The notes under the pieces were generated by a model. It was not told where the DNA came from and ran no database searches. It saw only the letters and a list, made by a program, of their open reading frames with translations. The translations under genes and the position numbers were made by a program. This document shows, in pieces, positions 16,370-25,154 of a DNA stretch of 64,000 nt. Numbering within the stretch: position 1 is the stretch's first letter; the number at the start of each line of letters is the position of its first letter. The DNA comes from Streptomyces sp. NBC_01224 (GTDB lineage Bacteria > Actinomycetota > Actinomycetes > Streptomycetales > Streptomycetaceae), in the NCBI RefSeq assembly GCF_036002945.1, contig NZ_CP108529.1:4266001-4330000 (forward strand). Direction: 5' to 3'.

Positions 16370-16780
16370 ATGGCAGAGTCCGCAGCGGTCGAGTACCGCA
16401 TCGACCGGCGCAGCGGCGTCGCCACGTACCTCCAGATCGTCCAGCAGACCAAACAGGCCCTCCGCCTCGGCCTGCTGGAGCCCGGCGACCGGCTGCCCAC
16501 CGCACGCGAGGTCGTCGAGGCCACCGCCATCAACCCGAACACCGTGCTCAAGGCCTACCGGGAGCTGGAGCGCGAGGGCCTCGTCGAGGCCCGGCGCGGG
16601 CTCGGCACCTTCGTCACGCGGACCCTCGGCGGCGCTGCGGCCGCCGACGACGCGCCGCTGCGCGCCGAGCTCGCCGACTGGGCCCGCCGGGCCCGCGCGG
16701 CCGGACTGGAGAAGGACGACGTGAGCGCGCTCTTCACCGCCGTACTGGACAAGACCTTCAAGGGGGATCAGGCCGGATGA
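16370..16780 (+). CDS. GntR-family regulator, YtrA subfamily
   Basis: A 136-residue regulator. The winged helix-turn-helix (about 15-80) reads ATYLQIVQQTKQALRLGLLE, then PTAREVVEATAINPNTVLKAYRELE, the GntR signature. The effector domain is only about 50 residues, which is diagnostic of the YtrA subfamily that controls ABC transporter operons. The ATG at 16370 is preceded by AAAGGGG at 7 nt. Its stop overlaps the ABC ATPase start by 4 nt. It should repress this operon through the palindrome just upstream. Confidence 0.9.
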   Translation: MAESAAVEYRIDRRSGVATYLQIVQQTKQALRLGLLEPGDRLPTAREVVEATAINPNTVLKAYRELEREGLVEARRGLGTFVTRTLGGAAAADDAPLRAELADWARRARAAGLEKDDVSALFTAVLDKTFKGDQAG

Positions 16781-17673
16781 CAGGCGCTGCGATCGAGGCC
16801 GTCGGCCTCGGCATGAAGTACCGGAGCAGGGGCGGGGGCTGGGCGCTGCGCGACTGTTCGTTCCGGCTGCCCACCGGGCGCGTGTGCGCCCTCGTCGGCC
16901 CCAACGGTTCGGGCAAGTCCACCCTGCTCGCCCTCGCGGCGGGCTTCCTGCGGCCCGCGGAGGGCACGGTGCGGGTGCTGGGCGGGGCGCCCGGGAAGGC
17001 AAGGGCCAAGATGGCCTTCGTGGCCCAGGACAAGCCGCTGTACCCGCAGTTGACGGTCGCCGCGACGCTCTGGGCGGGCGCCGAACTGAACCCCACCACC
17101 TGGGACCAGGACACCGCCGAACGCATCGCCGGGGAGCTCCCGCGCGACGCCGGGGTCCGCAGCCTCTCCGGCGGCCAGCGCACCCGGCTCGCACTGGCCC
17201 TCGCCCTCGGCAAGCGGCCCGAACTGCTCCTGCTGGACGAACCGATGGCCGACCTCGACCCCCTCGCCCGCCACCAGCTGATGGGCGCACTGATGGCCGT
17301 GGCCGCCGAGCACTCCACCACCATCGTGATGTCCTCGCACATCCTCACCGAGCTGGAGGGCGCCTGCGACTACCTCCTGCTCGTCGACGGCGGCCGGGTC
17401 CGCCTCGGCGGCGAGACGGACGACCTCCTCGCCGCACACGCCCTGCTCACCGGTCCGGTGCGGGACACCGCCCCGCACACCGTCGTCGAGTCCCGCACGG
17501 CGGGGCGTCTGCAGACCGCGCTGGTACGGAGGCAGGGCCCCGTGGACGCCACCGTCTGGGAAGCCGCGGAGCCTTCGCTGGAGGAACTGCTGCTGGCGCA
17601 TCTGCGCTCGCCCCAGGCGCCTGCTCTGCTGACGCCGAGCGCCGAGGCCGGCATGGAGGTGGCTGCCGTATGA
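16777..17673 (+). CDS. ABC transporter ATP-binding protein
   Basis: A 298-residue ATPase. Walker A is GPNGSGKST at 41-49, the Q-loop is VAQDKPLY, the signature is SLSGGQRTRLALALAL, Walker B with the catalytic Glu is LLLLDEPMADLDP, and the H-loop is MSSHIL. The C-terminal 80 residues form the regulatory extension seen in export-type ATPases of the CcmA/YtrB group. It is the middle gene of a GntR-ATPase-permease operon and overlaps both neighbours by 4 nt. It probably powers export of an antimicrobial or lipid-like substrate. The substrate is unknown. Confidence 0.93.
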   Translation: MTGAAIEAVGLGMKYRSRGGGWALRDCSFRLPTGRVCALVGPNGSGKSTLLALAAGFLRPAEGTVRVLGGAPGKARAKMAFVAQDKPLYPQLTVAATLWAGAELNPTTWDQDTAERIAGELPRDAGVRSLSGGQRTRLALALALGKRPELLLLDEPMADLDPLARHQLMGALMAVAAEHSTTIVMSSHILTELEGACDYLLLVDGGRVRLGGETDDLLAAHALLTGPVRDTAPHTVVESRTAGRLQTALVRRQGPVDATVWEAAEPSLEELLLAHLRSPQAPALLTPSAEAGMEVAAV

Positions 17674-18668
17674 GCGCCATCAGTCTGCGTGCGCCCGTCG
17701 CACCCGCCGCCGGGCTGCGGGGCCCCATCCGCGTCCTTCTCCACCAGCACCGCCGTTCCCTGTGGGCGGCCGGCGCACTCTTGGTGCTGGGCATCGCCAT
17801 CGTGGTCGGGCTCCGCATCTGGGTCGCGGTCGCGAGCTCGGACGAGCTCTGCGCCGACGGCGACATCACCCGCTGCGGCGACGACACCTACCAGCCCACC
17901 TACGCCCGCGCCGCCGCCGAGGCGTACCTGTCGGGCGGTGGGACCGTCGTCCTGCTGCTCGCCGCGCTCATCGGCGTCTTCGTCGCCGGACCGCTGATCG
18001 CCCGCGAGCTGGAGAGCGGTACGTTCCGGCTCGCCTGGGCCCAGTCGGTCTCCCCGGCCCAGTGGCTGGCGGCCCGGCTCGCCCTGCCCGCGGCTCTGGT
18101 GACCGCCGGGACGACCGTGCTCGTCCTCGTCTACCGATGGGGCTGGTCGGGCTTGCAGAGCAACCCGCACGCCTCCGGACTGGGCTGGTACGAGAACGGT
18201 ATCCATCCCGCCCTCGGCCCGACCGCCGTCGGCTACGCCCTGCTGGCCCTGGCCGTGGGCGCCCTGTGCGCCGTGGCCGTACGCCGCACCGTCCTGTCCA
18301 TGGGCCTCACGGCCCTCGTCCTGGGCACGGTCATGCTGGGGTTCGGCAAGCGCCGCTACGAGCTCTGGCCGACCGCCCGCTTCCTCGGAGACGACGGCCC
18401 GAGCGGTAACGCCTGGCACATCAAGTGGGGCATGCTCACCGCCTCCGGCAAGGAGATCTACTGGAAGGACTGCTTCAGGGCCGGCACGACGCATTCGGAG
18501 GACCCCGCGAGCTGCCTGCGCAACCAGGGCGGCATCACGTACTTCGCCGACTACCACCCCACCTCGCACTTCTGGCCGCTCCAGCTCGTCGAGACCGGCA
18601 TCCTGCTCGCCCTCGCCGCGCTCGCCGTCGCCCTCGCCTTCCGGGTGCTGCGCCGCCGCCACGGCTGA
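17670..18668 (+). CDS. ABC transporter permease (ABC-2 type)
   Basis: A 332-residue membrane protein with about six hydrophobic helices, the first at about 32-52 and the last at about 305-325. Between TM1 and TM2 lies an extracytoplasmic loop with paired Cys residues (ELCADGDITRCGDD), and a larger loop before the last helix has two more (KDCFRAGTTHSEDPASCLRN), both likely disulfide-bonded. LIARELESGTFRLAWAQSVS is the coupling-helix motif of ABC-2 exporters. It overlaps the ATPase gene by 4 nt and ends the operon ahead of a strong hairpin. Confidence 0.88.
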   Translation: MSAISLRAPVAPAAGLRGPIRVLLHQHRRSLWAAGALLVLGIAIVVGLRIWVAVASSDELCADGDITRCGDDTYQPTYARAAAEAYLSGGGTVVLLLAALIGVFVAGPLIARELESGTFRLAWAQSVSPAQWLAARLALPAALVTAGTTVLVLVYRWGWSGLQSNPHASGLGWYENGIHPALGPTAVGYALLALAVGALCAVAVRRTVLSMGLTALVLGTVMLGFGKRRYELWPTARFLGDDGPSGNAWHIKWGMLTASGKEIYWKDCFRAGTTHSEDPASCLRNQGGITYFADYHPTSHFWPLQLVETGILLALAALAVALAFRVLRRRHG

Positions 18669-18685
18669 GACCGCTTCCAGGCATC

Positions 18686-18714
18686 GTGTCCGGGCCTTCG
18701 GGGGGCCCGGACAC
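18686..18714 (+). terminator. terminator of the GntR-ABC operon
   Basis: GTGTCCGGGCC pairs perfectly with GGCCCGGACAC (11 bp, 7-nt loop), 17 nt past the permease stop. Confidence 0.75.
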
Positions 18715-18944
18715 TGCTCATATGACCAATCCGCCCACGGCACACCGCTTCCTGCATGTCATGTCGCCGTTACCAGCCATTCAGAAGGGCTTGCGACCCT
18801 CTCAGGATGCAGCCAGCTGTGCCGACCCCCCGCAACGGGAGAAATCCCGGCAGAGACCGTGCGAACCACGCGAACCGTGGGTTTCCCGTGATCTCCGCGT
18901 CCTCCGGCGCGCCCTCGAAGCCCCCGGCGCGGAAGAATAGGGCC

Positions 18945-21200
18945 ATGAGCCAGCAGCCCAGCTCCGAGGTCCCGGTCCAGCCCGCCGTGCAGCCGTCGGT
19001 CGGCTCGCTCGCCGCGCACCGGCCGCACGCCGTCGCCTCGTCGGCGTCCAACGGCGCCATACTGTCGACCCGGGCCGACCTCGATCCCGACATCGACGCC
19101 GACGTCGACGCGTACGAACCCGACGTCGACGGCAGCGAACTGCCCCACGGCCGTTTCCTGGACCGGGAACGCAGCTGGCTCGCGTTCAACGAACGGGTGC
19201 TCGAACTGGCCGAGGACCCGGCGACGCCCCTCCTCGAACGCGCCAACTTCCTCGCCATCTTCGCCTCCAACCTGGACGAGTTCTTCATGGTCCGGGTGGC
19301 CGGACTGAAGCGCCGTATCGCCACCGGTGTCGCCACCCGCTCCGCCTCCGGACTCCAGCCCCGCGAGGTCCTCGACCAGATCTGGACCCGCTCGCGCGAG
19401 CTCATGGCCCGGCACGCCGCCTGCTACCAGCAGGACGTCGCCCCCGCCCTGTCCGAGGAGGGCATCCAGCTGATCCGCTGGCCCGAGCTGACCGAGAAGG
19501 AACAGGCCCGCCTGTTCACCTTCTTCCGGCAGCGCGTCTTCCCCGTGCTGACCCCCCTCGCCGTCGACCCGGCGCACCCCTTCCCCTACATCTCGGGTCT
19601 CTCGCTCAACCTCGCCGTCGTCGTACGCAACCCGGTCAGCGGCCACCGCCACTTCGCCCGGGTCAAGGTGCCGCCACTGCTGACCCGCTTCCTGGAGGCG
19701 TCGCCGCAGCGGTACGTGCCCATAGAGGACGTCATCGCCGCCCACCTCGAAGAGCTCTTCCCGGGTATGGAGGTCCTCGCCCACCACATGTTCCGGGTCA
19801 CCAGGAACGAGGACCTGGAGGTCGAGGAGGACGACGCCGAGAACCTCCTCAAGGCCCTGGAGAAGGAGCTCATGCGGCGCCGCTTCGGCCCGCCGGTCCG
19901 CCTGGAGGTCGAGGAGTCCATCGACCCCTACGTGCTGGACCTGCTGGTACGCGAGCTGAAGGTGTCCGACGCCGAGGTCTACCCGCTGCCCGGACCGCTC
20001 GACCTCACCGGGCTCTTCGGCATAGCGTCCCTGGACCGGCCCGAGCTGAAGTTCCCCAAGTTCATCGCGGGCACCCACCGCGATCTCGCCGAGGTCGAAT
20101 CCGCCTCCGCGCCCGACGTCTTCGCCGCCCTGCGCGAGCGCGACGTACTCCTGCACCACCCGTACGACTCGTTCTCCACCTCCGTACAGGCGTTCCTGGA
20201 GCAGGCCGCCGCCGACCCCGACGTCCTGGCCATCAAGCAGACCCTGTACCGGACTTCGGGCGAATCCCCGATTGTGGAAGCCCTCATAGACGCTGCCGAA
20301 TCCGGCAAGCAGGTCCTCGTACTCGTCGAGATCAAGGCCCGCTTCGACGAGCAGGCCAACATCAAGTGGGCGCGCAAGCTGGAGGAGTCCGGCTGCCATG
20401 TCGTCTACGGGCTCGTCGGCCTCAAGACCCACTGCAAACTCTCGCTCGTCGTCCGCCAGGAGGGCGACACACTGCGCCGGTACGCCCACGTGGGCACCGG
20501 CAACTACCACCCCAAGACCGCCAGGCTGTACGAGGACCTCGGCCTGCTGACCGCCGACCCGCAGGTCGGCGCGGACCTCTCCGACCTCTTCAACCGGCTC
20601 TCCGGCTACTCCCGCCGCGAGACCTACCGCCGCCTCCTGGTCGCCCCGAAGTCACTGCGCGACGGGCTGATCGCCCGTATCAACAAGGAGATCACGCACC
20701 AGCGGGCCGGGCGCAGCGCCTATGTCCGCATCAAGGTCAACTCGATGGTCGACGAGGCGATCATCGACGCCTGCTACCGGGCCGCCATGGCGGGCGTACC
20801 GGTGGACATCTGGGTACGCGGCATCTGCGCGATCCGCCCGGGCGTCCCCGGCCTCTCCGAGAACATCCGGGTCCGCTCGATACTGGGCCGCTTCCTCGAA
20901 CACTCCCGGATCTTCTCGTTCGGCAACGGCGGCGAACCCGAAGTGTGGTTCGGCAGCGCCGACATGATGCACCGCAATCTCGACCGCCGGATCGAAGCAC
21001 TGGTCCGGGTCACCGACCCCGCCCACCGCGCCGCGCTCAGCCGGCTCCTGGAGACCGGCATGGCCGACACCACCTCCTCCTGGCACCTCGGTTCCGACGG
21101 GAACTGGACCCGGCACGCCACGGACGCGGACGGCCAACCGCTGCGGCACGTACAGGAAATGCTCATTGACGCCCGGAGGCGCCGGCGTGCGACGCCATGA
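18945..21200 (+). CDS. ppk: polyphosphate kinase 1
   Basis: A 751-residue PPK1. After a disordered acidic lead (about 1-65) come the N domain (RFLDRERSWLAFNERVLELA), the middle domain and two phospholipase D-like C domains. The autophosphorylated histidine is His496 in LKTHCKL. The second essential His is His653 in RFLEHSRIFSFGNGGEPE. YAHVGTGNYHPKTARLYEDL is also conserved. It polymerises ATP gamma-phosphate into polyphosphate at the membrane, and the reverse under demand. Placement ahead of CHAD, Nudix and pst genes fits phosphate storage. The ATG is chosen at MSQQPSSE. Upstream in-frame starts lack support. Confidence 0.95.
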   Translation: MSQQPSSEVPVQPAVQPSVGSLAAHRPHAVASSASNGAILSTRADLDPDIDADVDAYEPDVDGSELPHGRFLDRERSWLAFNERVLELAEDPATPLLERANFLAIFASNLDEFFMVRVAGLKRRIATGVATRSASGLQPREVLDQIWTRSRELMARHAACYQQDVAPALSEEGIQLIRWPELTEKEQARLFTFFRQRVFPVLTPLAVDPAHPFPYISGLSLNLAVVVRNPVSGHRHFARVKVPPLLTRFLEASPQRYVPIEDVIAAHLEELFPGMEVLAHHMFRVTRNEDLEVEEDDAENLLKALEKELMRRRFGPPVRLEVEESIDPYVLDLLVRELKVSDAEVYPLPGPLDLTGLFGIASLDRPELKFPKFIAGTHRDLAEVESASAPDVFAALRERDVLLHHPYDSFSTSVQAFLEQAAADPDVLAIKQTLYRTSGESPIVEALIDAAESGKQVLVLVEIKARFDEQANIKWARKLEESGCHVVYGLVGLKTHCKLSLVVRQEGDTLRRYAHVGTGNYHPKTARLYEDLGLLTADPQVGADLSDLFNRLSGYSRRETYRRLLVAPKSLRDGLIARINKEITHQRAGRSAYVRIKVNSMVDEAIIDACYRAAMAGVPVDIWVRGICAIRPGVPGLSENIRVRSILGRFLEHSRIFSFGNGGEPEVWFGSADMMHRNLDRRIEALVRVTDPAHRAALSRLLETGMADTTSSWHLGSDGNWTRHATDADGQPLRHVQEMLIDARRRRRATP

Positions 21201-22185
21201 CCACCAGACGACGCAGGCGGACCTTACGGCAGGGGCGGTGCTCGCGCCCTACCTGCAACAACAGGCCGCCGAATTCCTGCGCAGCCTGCGCCTGCACCGC
21301 GAGAACAGCGCCCCCACGGACGCCGGAACCCACGCCGCCGAGGCGGCCGCCGGTGCCCTGCGCCGCTCGTCCCGCCGGATCGGCGGCACGCTGCACACCT
21401 TCCGGGCGGCGCTGGACACGGCCTGGGCCGAGCAGCTGCGCACCGAGCTGGCCTGGCTGTCGGGCACCCTGGCCCGGGAGCACGCCTACGCGACCCGGCT
21501 GAACCGGCTCCTCGAAGCTCTCCATGCCCTGTCCGGCACCTCACTGCCCACCGCCCGTACCGGGTCCGGCTCCGATGCCGCCGGTGACAAGGAGCGCGCC
21601 GCCCTCGGCGTCGGCGCGGCCCGCGCCGGGGCGCTGCTCGAACGGCAGCTGACCCTCGCCCGGACCCGCGCCCACTCCGCGGCGCTCCAGGCGCTCGGCT
21701 CCTCCCGCTTCCACGCGGTGGCCGACGCCGTCGCGCTGCTCGCCTCCGAGGTGCCGCTCGCCGCGGCAGCCACGGCTCCGGCCGAGGAGATGCTGCACGG
21801 GCCCGCCGACCGGGCCGAACAGCAGCTGCTCGGTGCGGTGGCCGCGCTCCCCTCGAACGAGGCGGTCGAGCCGTACAACGAGGCGCAGGACGCGCCCTGG
21901 CACCGGACCCGGCTGCTGCTGCGCCTGCACCGGTACGCCCACGAGGTGGTACGGGGCGCCCCCGATCCGGTCCTGGTCGCGCCGGGGCACGCGCTCGATC
22001 TGCACCGGGATGCGTCGGAGGCGGCCGCGGCAGCGGCATCGGCGGCCCGCACGCCCCGGATCGCGCCCGCGACCGCGTACGCCCTGGGGGTGCTCCACGC
22101 CGATCAGCGGCACGAGGTGGAGGCGGCGCGCGGTGTGTTCCGGGAGAGCTGGCCGTACGCGACCGCGGCGGTGATCGCACCGTGA
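21187..22185 (+). CDS. CHAD-domain protein (polyphosphate-associated)
   Basis: A 332-residue all-helical protein with the CHAD pattern of repeated basic and His residues (RRSSRRIGGTLHTFRAALD, RTELAWLSGTLAREHAYATR, GSSRFHAVADAVALL). CHAD domains bind inorganic polyphosphate. The GTG at 21187 has GGAGG 8 nt upstream inside the end of ppk, giving a 14-nt overlap with the kinase. A TTG further upstream in frame is less likely. Coupled translation with PPK1 points to a role on polyphosphate granules. Its stop overlaps the Nudix start by 4 nt. Confidence 0.88.
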   Translation: MRRHDHQTTQADLTAGAVLAPYLQQQAAEFLRSLRLHRENSAPTDAGTHAAEAAAGALRRSSRRIGGTLHTFRAALDTAWAEQLRTELAWLSGTLAREHAYATRLNRLLEALHALSGTSLPTARTGSGSDAAGDKERAALGVGAARAGALLERQLTLARTRAHSAALQALGSSRFHAVADAVALLASEVPLAAAATAPAEEMLHGPADRAEQQLLGAVAALPSNEAVEPYNEAQDAPWHRTRLLLRLHRYAHEVVRGAPDPVLVAPGHALDLHRDASEAAAAAASAARTPRIAPATAYALGVLHADQRHEVEAARGVFRESWPYATAAVIAP

Positions 22186-22595
22186 GGAGCGGGCCTGTGC
22201 TCGCTGCGGGGTGTGTGCTGTGGCGCCGGGCGCAGCACTCCGGCGAGCTGGAGATCTGTCTGGTCCACCGACCCCGTTACGACGACTGGTCGCATCCGAA
22301 AGGCAAGCTGAAGCGCGGCGAGTCCGCGCTGGACGGCGCCCGGCGCGAGGTCCTGGAGGAGACGGGCCACCACTGCGCACCGGGTGCCCCGCTGCCCACG
22401 GTCCGGTACGCCGTGAACGGACGCCCCAAGGAGGTCGCCTACTGGGCGGCCGAGGCGACCGGTGGCGCCTTCGTACCGAACGCAGAGGTCGACCGGGTGA
22501 GCTGGCTCTCCCCGGCGGCGGCCCGTACCCGCCTCACCCGGCCGCACGACCGGGATGTGCTGGACGCCTTGCTCGCCGGCCTGCCGAGCACCTGA
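22182..22595 (+). CDS. Nudix hydrolase, MutT1-like
   Basis: A 137-residue protein with a complete Nudix box (GKLKRGESALDGARREVLEE followed by TGH), matching GX5EX7REUXEEXGU with its metal-binding Glu residues. The mycobacterial MutT1 found near ppk carries an extra histidine-phosphatase domain. Here only the Nudix half exists. It could hydrolyse 8-oxo-GTP or diadenosine/inositol polyphosphates, and the neighbourhood favours a phosphorylated metabolite. The GTG start overlaps the CHAD gene stop by 4 nt, making ppk-CHAD-Nudix one coupled unit. Confidence 0.9.
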   Translation: MRSGPVLAAGCVLWRRAQHSGELEICLVHRPRYDDWSHPKGKLKRGESALDGARREVLEETGHHCAPGAPLPTVRYAVNGRPKEVAYWAAEATGGAFVPNAEVDRVSWLSPAAARTRLTRPHDRDVLDALLAGLPST

Positions 22596-22678
22596 CCGGG
22601 ACGAGGATCGAGCCCGTCCGGCGTCGAGGACAAGCCCCTCGCCCCGGACGGGGCCCTCAGAACCGCACCGTACGACAC

Positions 22679-22722
22679 GGTTCACCTCCCGTTCACTCTT
22701 CCCCGTAAACCGCTTCACCTGT
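22679..22722 (+). promoter_or_regulatory. PHO box (PhoP binding site) upstream of pstS
   Basis: Four adjacent 11-nt units lie 116 nt before the pstS start: GGTTCACCTCC, CGTTCACTCTT, CCCCGTAAACC and GCTTCACCTGT. The first, second and fourth fit the GTTCACC-type direct-repeat unit of the Streptomyces PhoP operator. This predicts induction of pstSCAB under phosphate limitation by PhoR-PhoP. Confidence 0.8.
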
Positions 22723-22837
22723 TCTGCCTAACTTCGGCAGTGCACGGTGCGCGGCGCAACGCCGAAGCACCCACCACATCGCGCGCCGTCGTAGAACGAA
22801 AAAGACCTCGGCGGCTCCTGGAAGGAACACCCGAAAA

Positions 22838-23974
22838 GTGAAGCTTCAGCGCAAGAACCGGCTTCGTGCCACCGCGCTCGGTGCCCTCGCCGTCTCCGGC
22901 GCCCTGGTCCTCACGGCGTGCGGTTCGGACAACAACAGCGACGGGTCCACCGGCGGCAACGGCGGCAAGACGAGCGCCGCGTCGAACATCAAGTGCGACG
23001 ACGCCAAGGGCCAGCTGCTCGCCTCCGGCTCCAGCGCGCAGAAGAACGCCATGGACCTCTGGGTCAAGAACTACATGGCCGGCTGCTCGGGCGTCGAGGT
23101 CAACTACAAGTCGTCCTCCTCCGGTGAAGGCATCGTCGCCTTCAACCAGGGCACGGTCGGCTTCGCCGGTTCCGACTCGGCGCTGAAGCCCGAAGAGGTC
23201 GCCGAGTCGAAGAAGATCTGCAAGGGCGGCCAGGGCATCAACCTCCCGATGGTCGGCGGCCCGATCGCCATCGGCTACCACCTGGAAGGCGTCGACAGCC
23301 TCACGCTGGACGCCCCCACCCTCGCCAAGATCTTCGACGGCAAGATCAAGAAGTGGAACGACCCCGCGATCGCCAAGCTCAACAGCGGCGCGAAGCTCCC
23401 GGACAAGGTCATCCAGCCCTTCCACCGCTCCGAGGACTCCGGCACCACGCAGAACCTCGGCAAGTACCTGGGCGCAGCCGCCCCGAGCGACTGGAAGTAC
23501 GAGGCCGAGAAGAAGTGGCCGGCCCCCGGTGGCCAGGCCGCGTCCGGCTCCTCCGGTGTCGCCGCCCAGGTGAAGCAGGTCGACGGCGCGATCGGCTACT
23601 TCGAGCTCAGCTACGCCACCTCGCAGTCGATCTCCACCGTCGACATCAACACCGGTGGCTCCACCCCGGTCAAGGCGACCCCGGAGAACGCCTCCAAGGC
23701 CATCGCCGCCGCCAAGATCAAGGGCACCGGCAAGGACCTGGCGCTCGACCTCGACTACACCACCAAGGCCGAGGGTGCGTACCCGATCGTCCTGGTGACG
23801 TACGAGGTCGTCTGCGACAAGGGCAACAAGGCCGAGACCCTGCCCACGGTCAAGTCCTTCCTGAACTACACCGCCGGTGACGAGGGCCAGAAGCTCCTCA
23901 CCGACGCCGGTTACGCGCCGATCCCGACCGAGATCAACGCGAAGGTCCGCGAGACCATCGCCTCCCTCTCGTAA
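22838..23974 (+). CDS. pstS: phosphate ABC transporter, phosphate-binding lipoprotein
   Basis: A 378-residue lipoprotein. The signal peptide ends in the lipobox LVLTACGS (Cys at 28). A Ser/Gly/Asn linker is followed by the periplasmic-binding fold with phosphate-binding motifs SGSSAQKNAMDLWV, SSSSGEGIVAFNQ, FAGSDSAL and HRSEDSGTT. The GTG start has GGAAGGA upstream. It captures phosphate outside the membrane for PstCA. The gene follows a PHO box and is separated from pstC by a strong hairpin, which probably lets pstS be made in excess. Confidence 0.96.
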   Translation: MKLQRKNRLRATALGALAVSGALVLTACGSDNNSDGSTGGNGGKTSAASNIKCDDAKGQLLASGSSAQKNAMDLWVKNYMAGCSGVEVNYKSSSSGEGIVAFNQGTVGFAGSDSALKPEEVAESKKICKGGQGINLPMVGGPIAIGYHLEGVDSLTLDAPTLAKIFDGKIKKWNDPAIAKLNSGAKLPDKVIQPFHRSEDSGTTQNLGKYLGAAAPSDWKYEAEKKWPAPGGQAASGSSGVAAQVKQVDGAIGYFELSYATSQSISTVDINTGGSTPVKATPENASKAIAAAKIKGTGKDLALDLDYTTKAEGAYPIVLVTYEVVCDKGNKAETLPTVKSFLNYTAGDEGQKLLTDAGYAPIPTEINAKVRETIASLS

Positions 23975-24055
23975 CCGAGGCACGCAGCCGGGGCACGCAG
24001 CCCGAAGCCACGCAAGCACCACCCAGCAACACCCGTAGCAACGTCAGCAACACCT

Positions 24056-24094
24056 GGCGGGCCGGTCCGGTGCACCCCTCCGGACCGGCCCGCC
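24056..24094 (+). terminator. intercistronic hairpin between pstS and pstC (attenuator)
   Basis: GGCGGGCCGGTCCGG pairs over 15 perfect bases with its complement at 24080-24094, leaving a 9-nt loop. It sits 81 nt after pstS and 64 nt before pstC. It likely ends most transcripts, or stabilises the pstS message. Confidence 0.75.
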
Positions 24095-24158
24095 ACCGCC
24101 CATCCGGTGCACCGCCGCCAGGGGAGCCCACCGCTCCCCCACACAGACCGGAAAGACC

Positions 24159-25154
24159 ATGGCTTCCACCACACCGATAGACACGCCGCCGGCACCGTCG
24201 GTGGCGCGCAAGCGCGCCAGGCCCAGGACCGGGCGCGCGGGCGACAAGATCTTCCTGGGCCTCGCAAGGGGCTCGGGCATTCTGCTGCTCGTGATCATGG
24301 CGTCGATCGCCGTGTTCCTCACCTACCGCGCCGCGCTCGCCGTGTCCAAGGACGAAGGCAACTTCTTCACCACCTTCGACTGGAACCCGGCCGGTGACCC
24401 GCCGGTCTTCGGCATCGCGGTCCTCCTCTTCGGCACGATCGTCAGCTCGGTCATCGCGATGGCCATCGCCGTCCCGGTCGCTGTCGGTATCGCCCTGTTC
24501 ATCTCGCACTACGCGCCGCGCAAGCTGGCCGCGCCCCTCGCGTACGTCGTCGACCTGCTCGCCGCAGTGCCAAGCATCGTGTACGGCATCTGGGGCGCCC
24601 TCTTCCTGGTCCCGTACCTGGAGGGCCTGAACCTCTGGCTCGACCAGTTCTTCGGCTGGACCTACCTCTTCGAGAAGACCGAGGTCGGCGTCGCCCGCTC
24701 GCTCTTCACCGTCGGCATCCTGCTCGCGATCATGATCCTGCCGATCGTGACCAGCGTCAGCCGCGAAGTCTTCCTCCAGGTCCCGAAGACGAACGAGGAA
24801 GCCGCCCTCGCCCTCGGCGCCACCCGCTGGGAAGTCATCCGCCTCTCGGTGCTCCCCTTCGGCCGCTCCGGCGTGATCTCCGCCTCGATGCTGGGCCTGG
24901 GCCGTGCGCTCGGCGAGACGATGGCCGTCGCCACGGTCCTGTCGCCGAGCTTCCTCATCTCCGGGCATCTGCTCAATCCGGGTGGCGGAACCTTCGCCCA
25001 GAACATCGCCGCGAAGTTCGACGAAGCCGACGCGTACGGGCGCGACGCCCTGATCGCCTCCGGCCTCGTGCTCTTCATCCTCACCCTGCTGGTCAACGGC
25101 GCGGCTCGGCTGATCATCGCCCGCCGCAAGGAATACTCGGGGGCCAACGCATGA
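24159..25154 (+). CDS. pstC: phosphate ABC transporter permease PstC
   Basis: A 331-residue permease with six TM helices. The first is near 42-62, after a basic cytoplasmic lead. The coupling motif is EEAALALGATRWEVIRLSVL (EAA loop), followed by GLGRALGETMAVATVL, typical of PstC. It forms the membrane channel with PstA. GGAAAG lies about 6 nt before the ATG. It overlaps pstA by 4 nt, so stoichiometric synthesis is expected. Confidence 0.96.
   Translation: MASTTPIDTPPAPSVARKRARPRTGRAGDKIFLGLARGSGILLLVIMASIAVFLTYRAALAVSKDEGNFFTTFDWNPAGDPPVFGIAVLLFGTIVSSVIAMAIAVPVAVGIALFISHYAPRKLAAPLAYVVDLLAAVPSIVYGIWGALFLVPYLEGLNLWLDQFFGWTYLFEKTEVGVARSLFTVGILLAIMILPIVTSVSREVFLQVPKTNEEAALALGATRWEVIRLSVLPFGRSGVISASMLGLGRALGETMAVATVLSPSFLISGHLLNPGGGTFAQNIAAKFDEADAYGRDALIASGLVLFILTLLVNGAARLIIARRKEYSGANA

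Noticed and set aside
18715..18944. PHO box before ppk
   Set aside because: GGTTCGC-like repeats occur on the opposite strand, but they lack the TTCA core, so I do not call a PhoP site.
22621..22660. Short GCCCC-GGAC-GGGGC hairpin between the Nudix gene and the PHO box
   Set aside because: Only five base pairs with a tetraloop, too weak to call a terminator.
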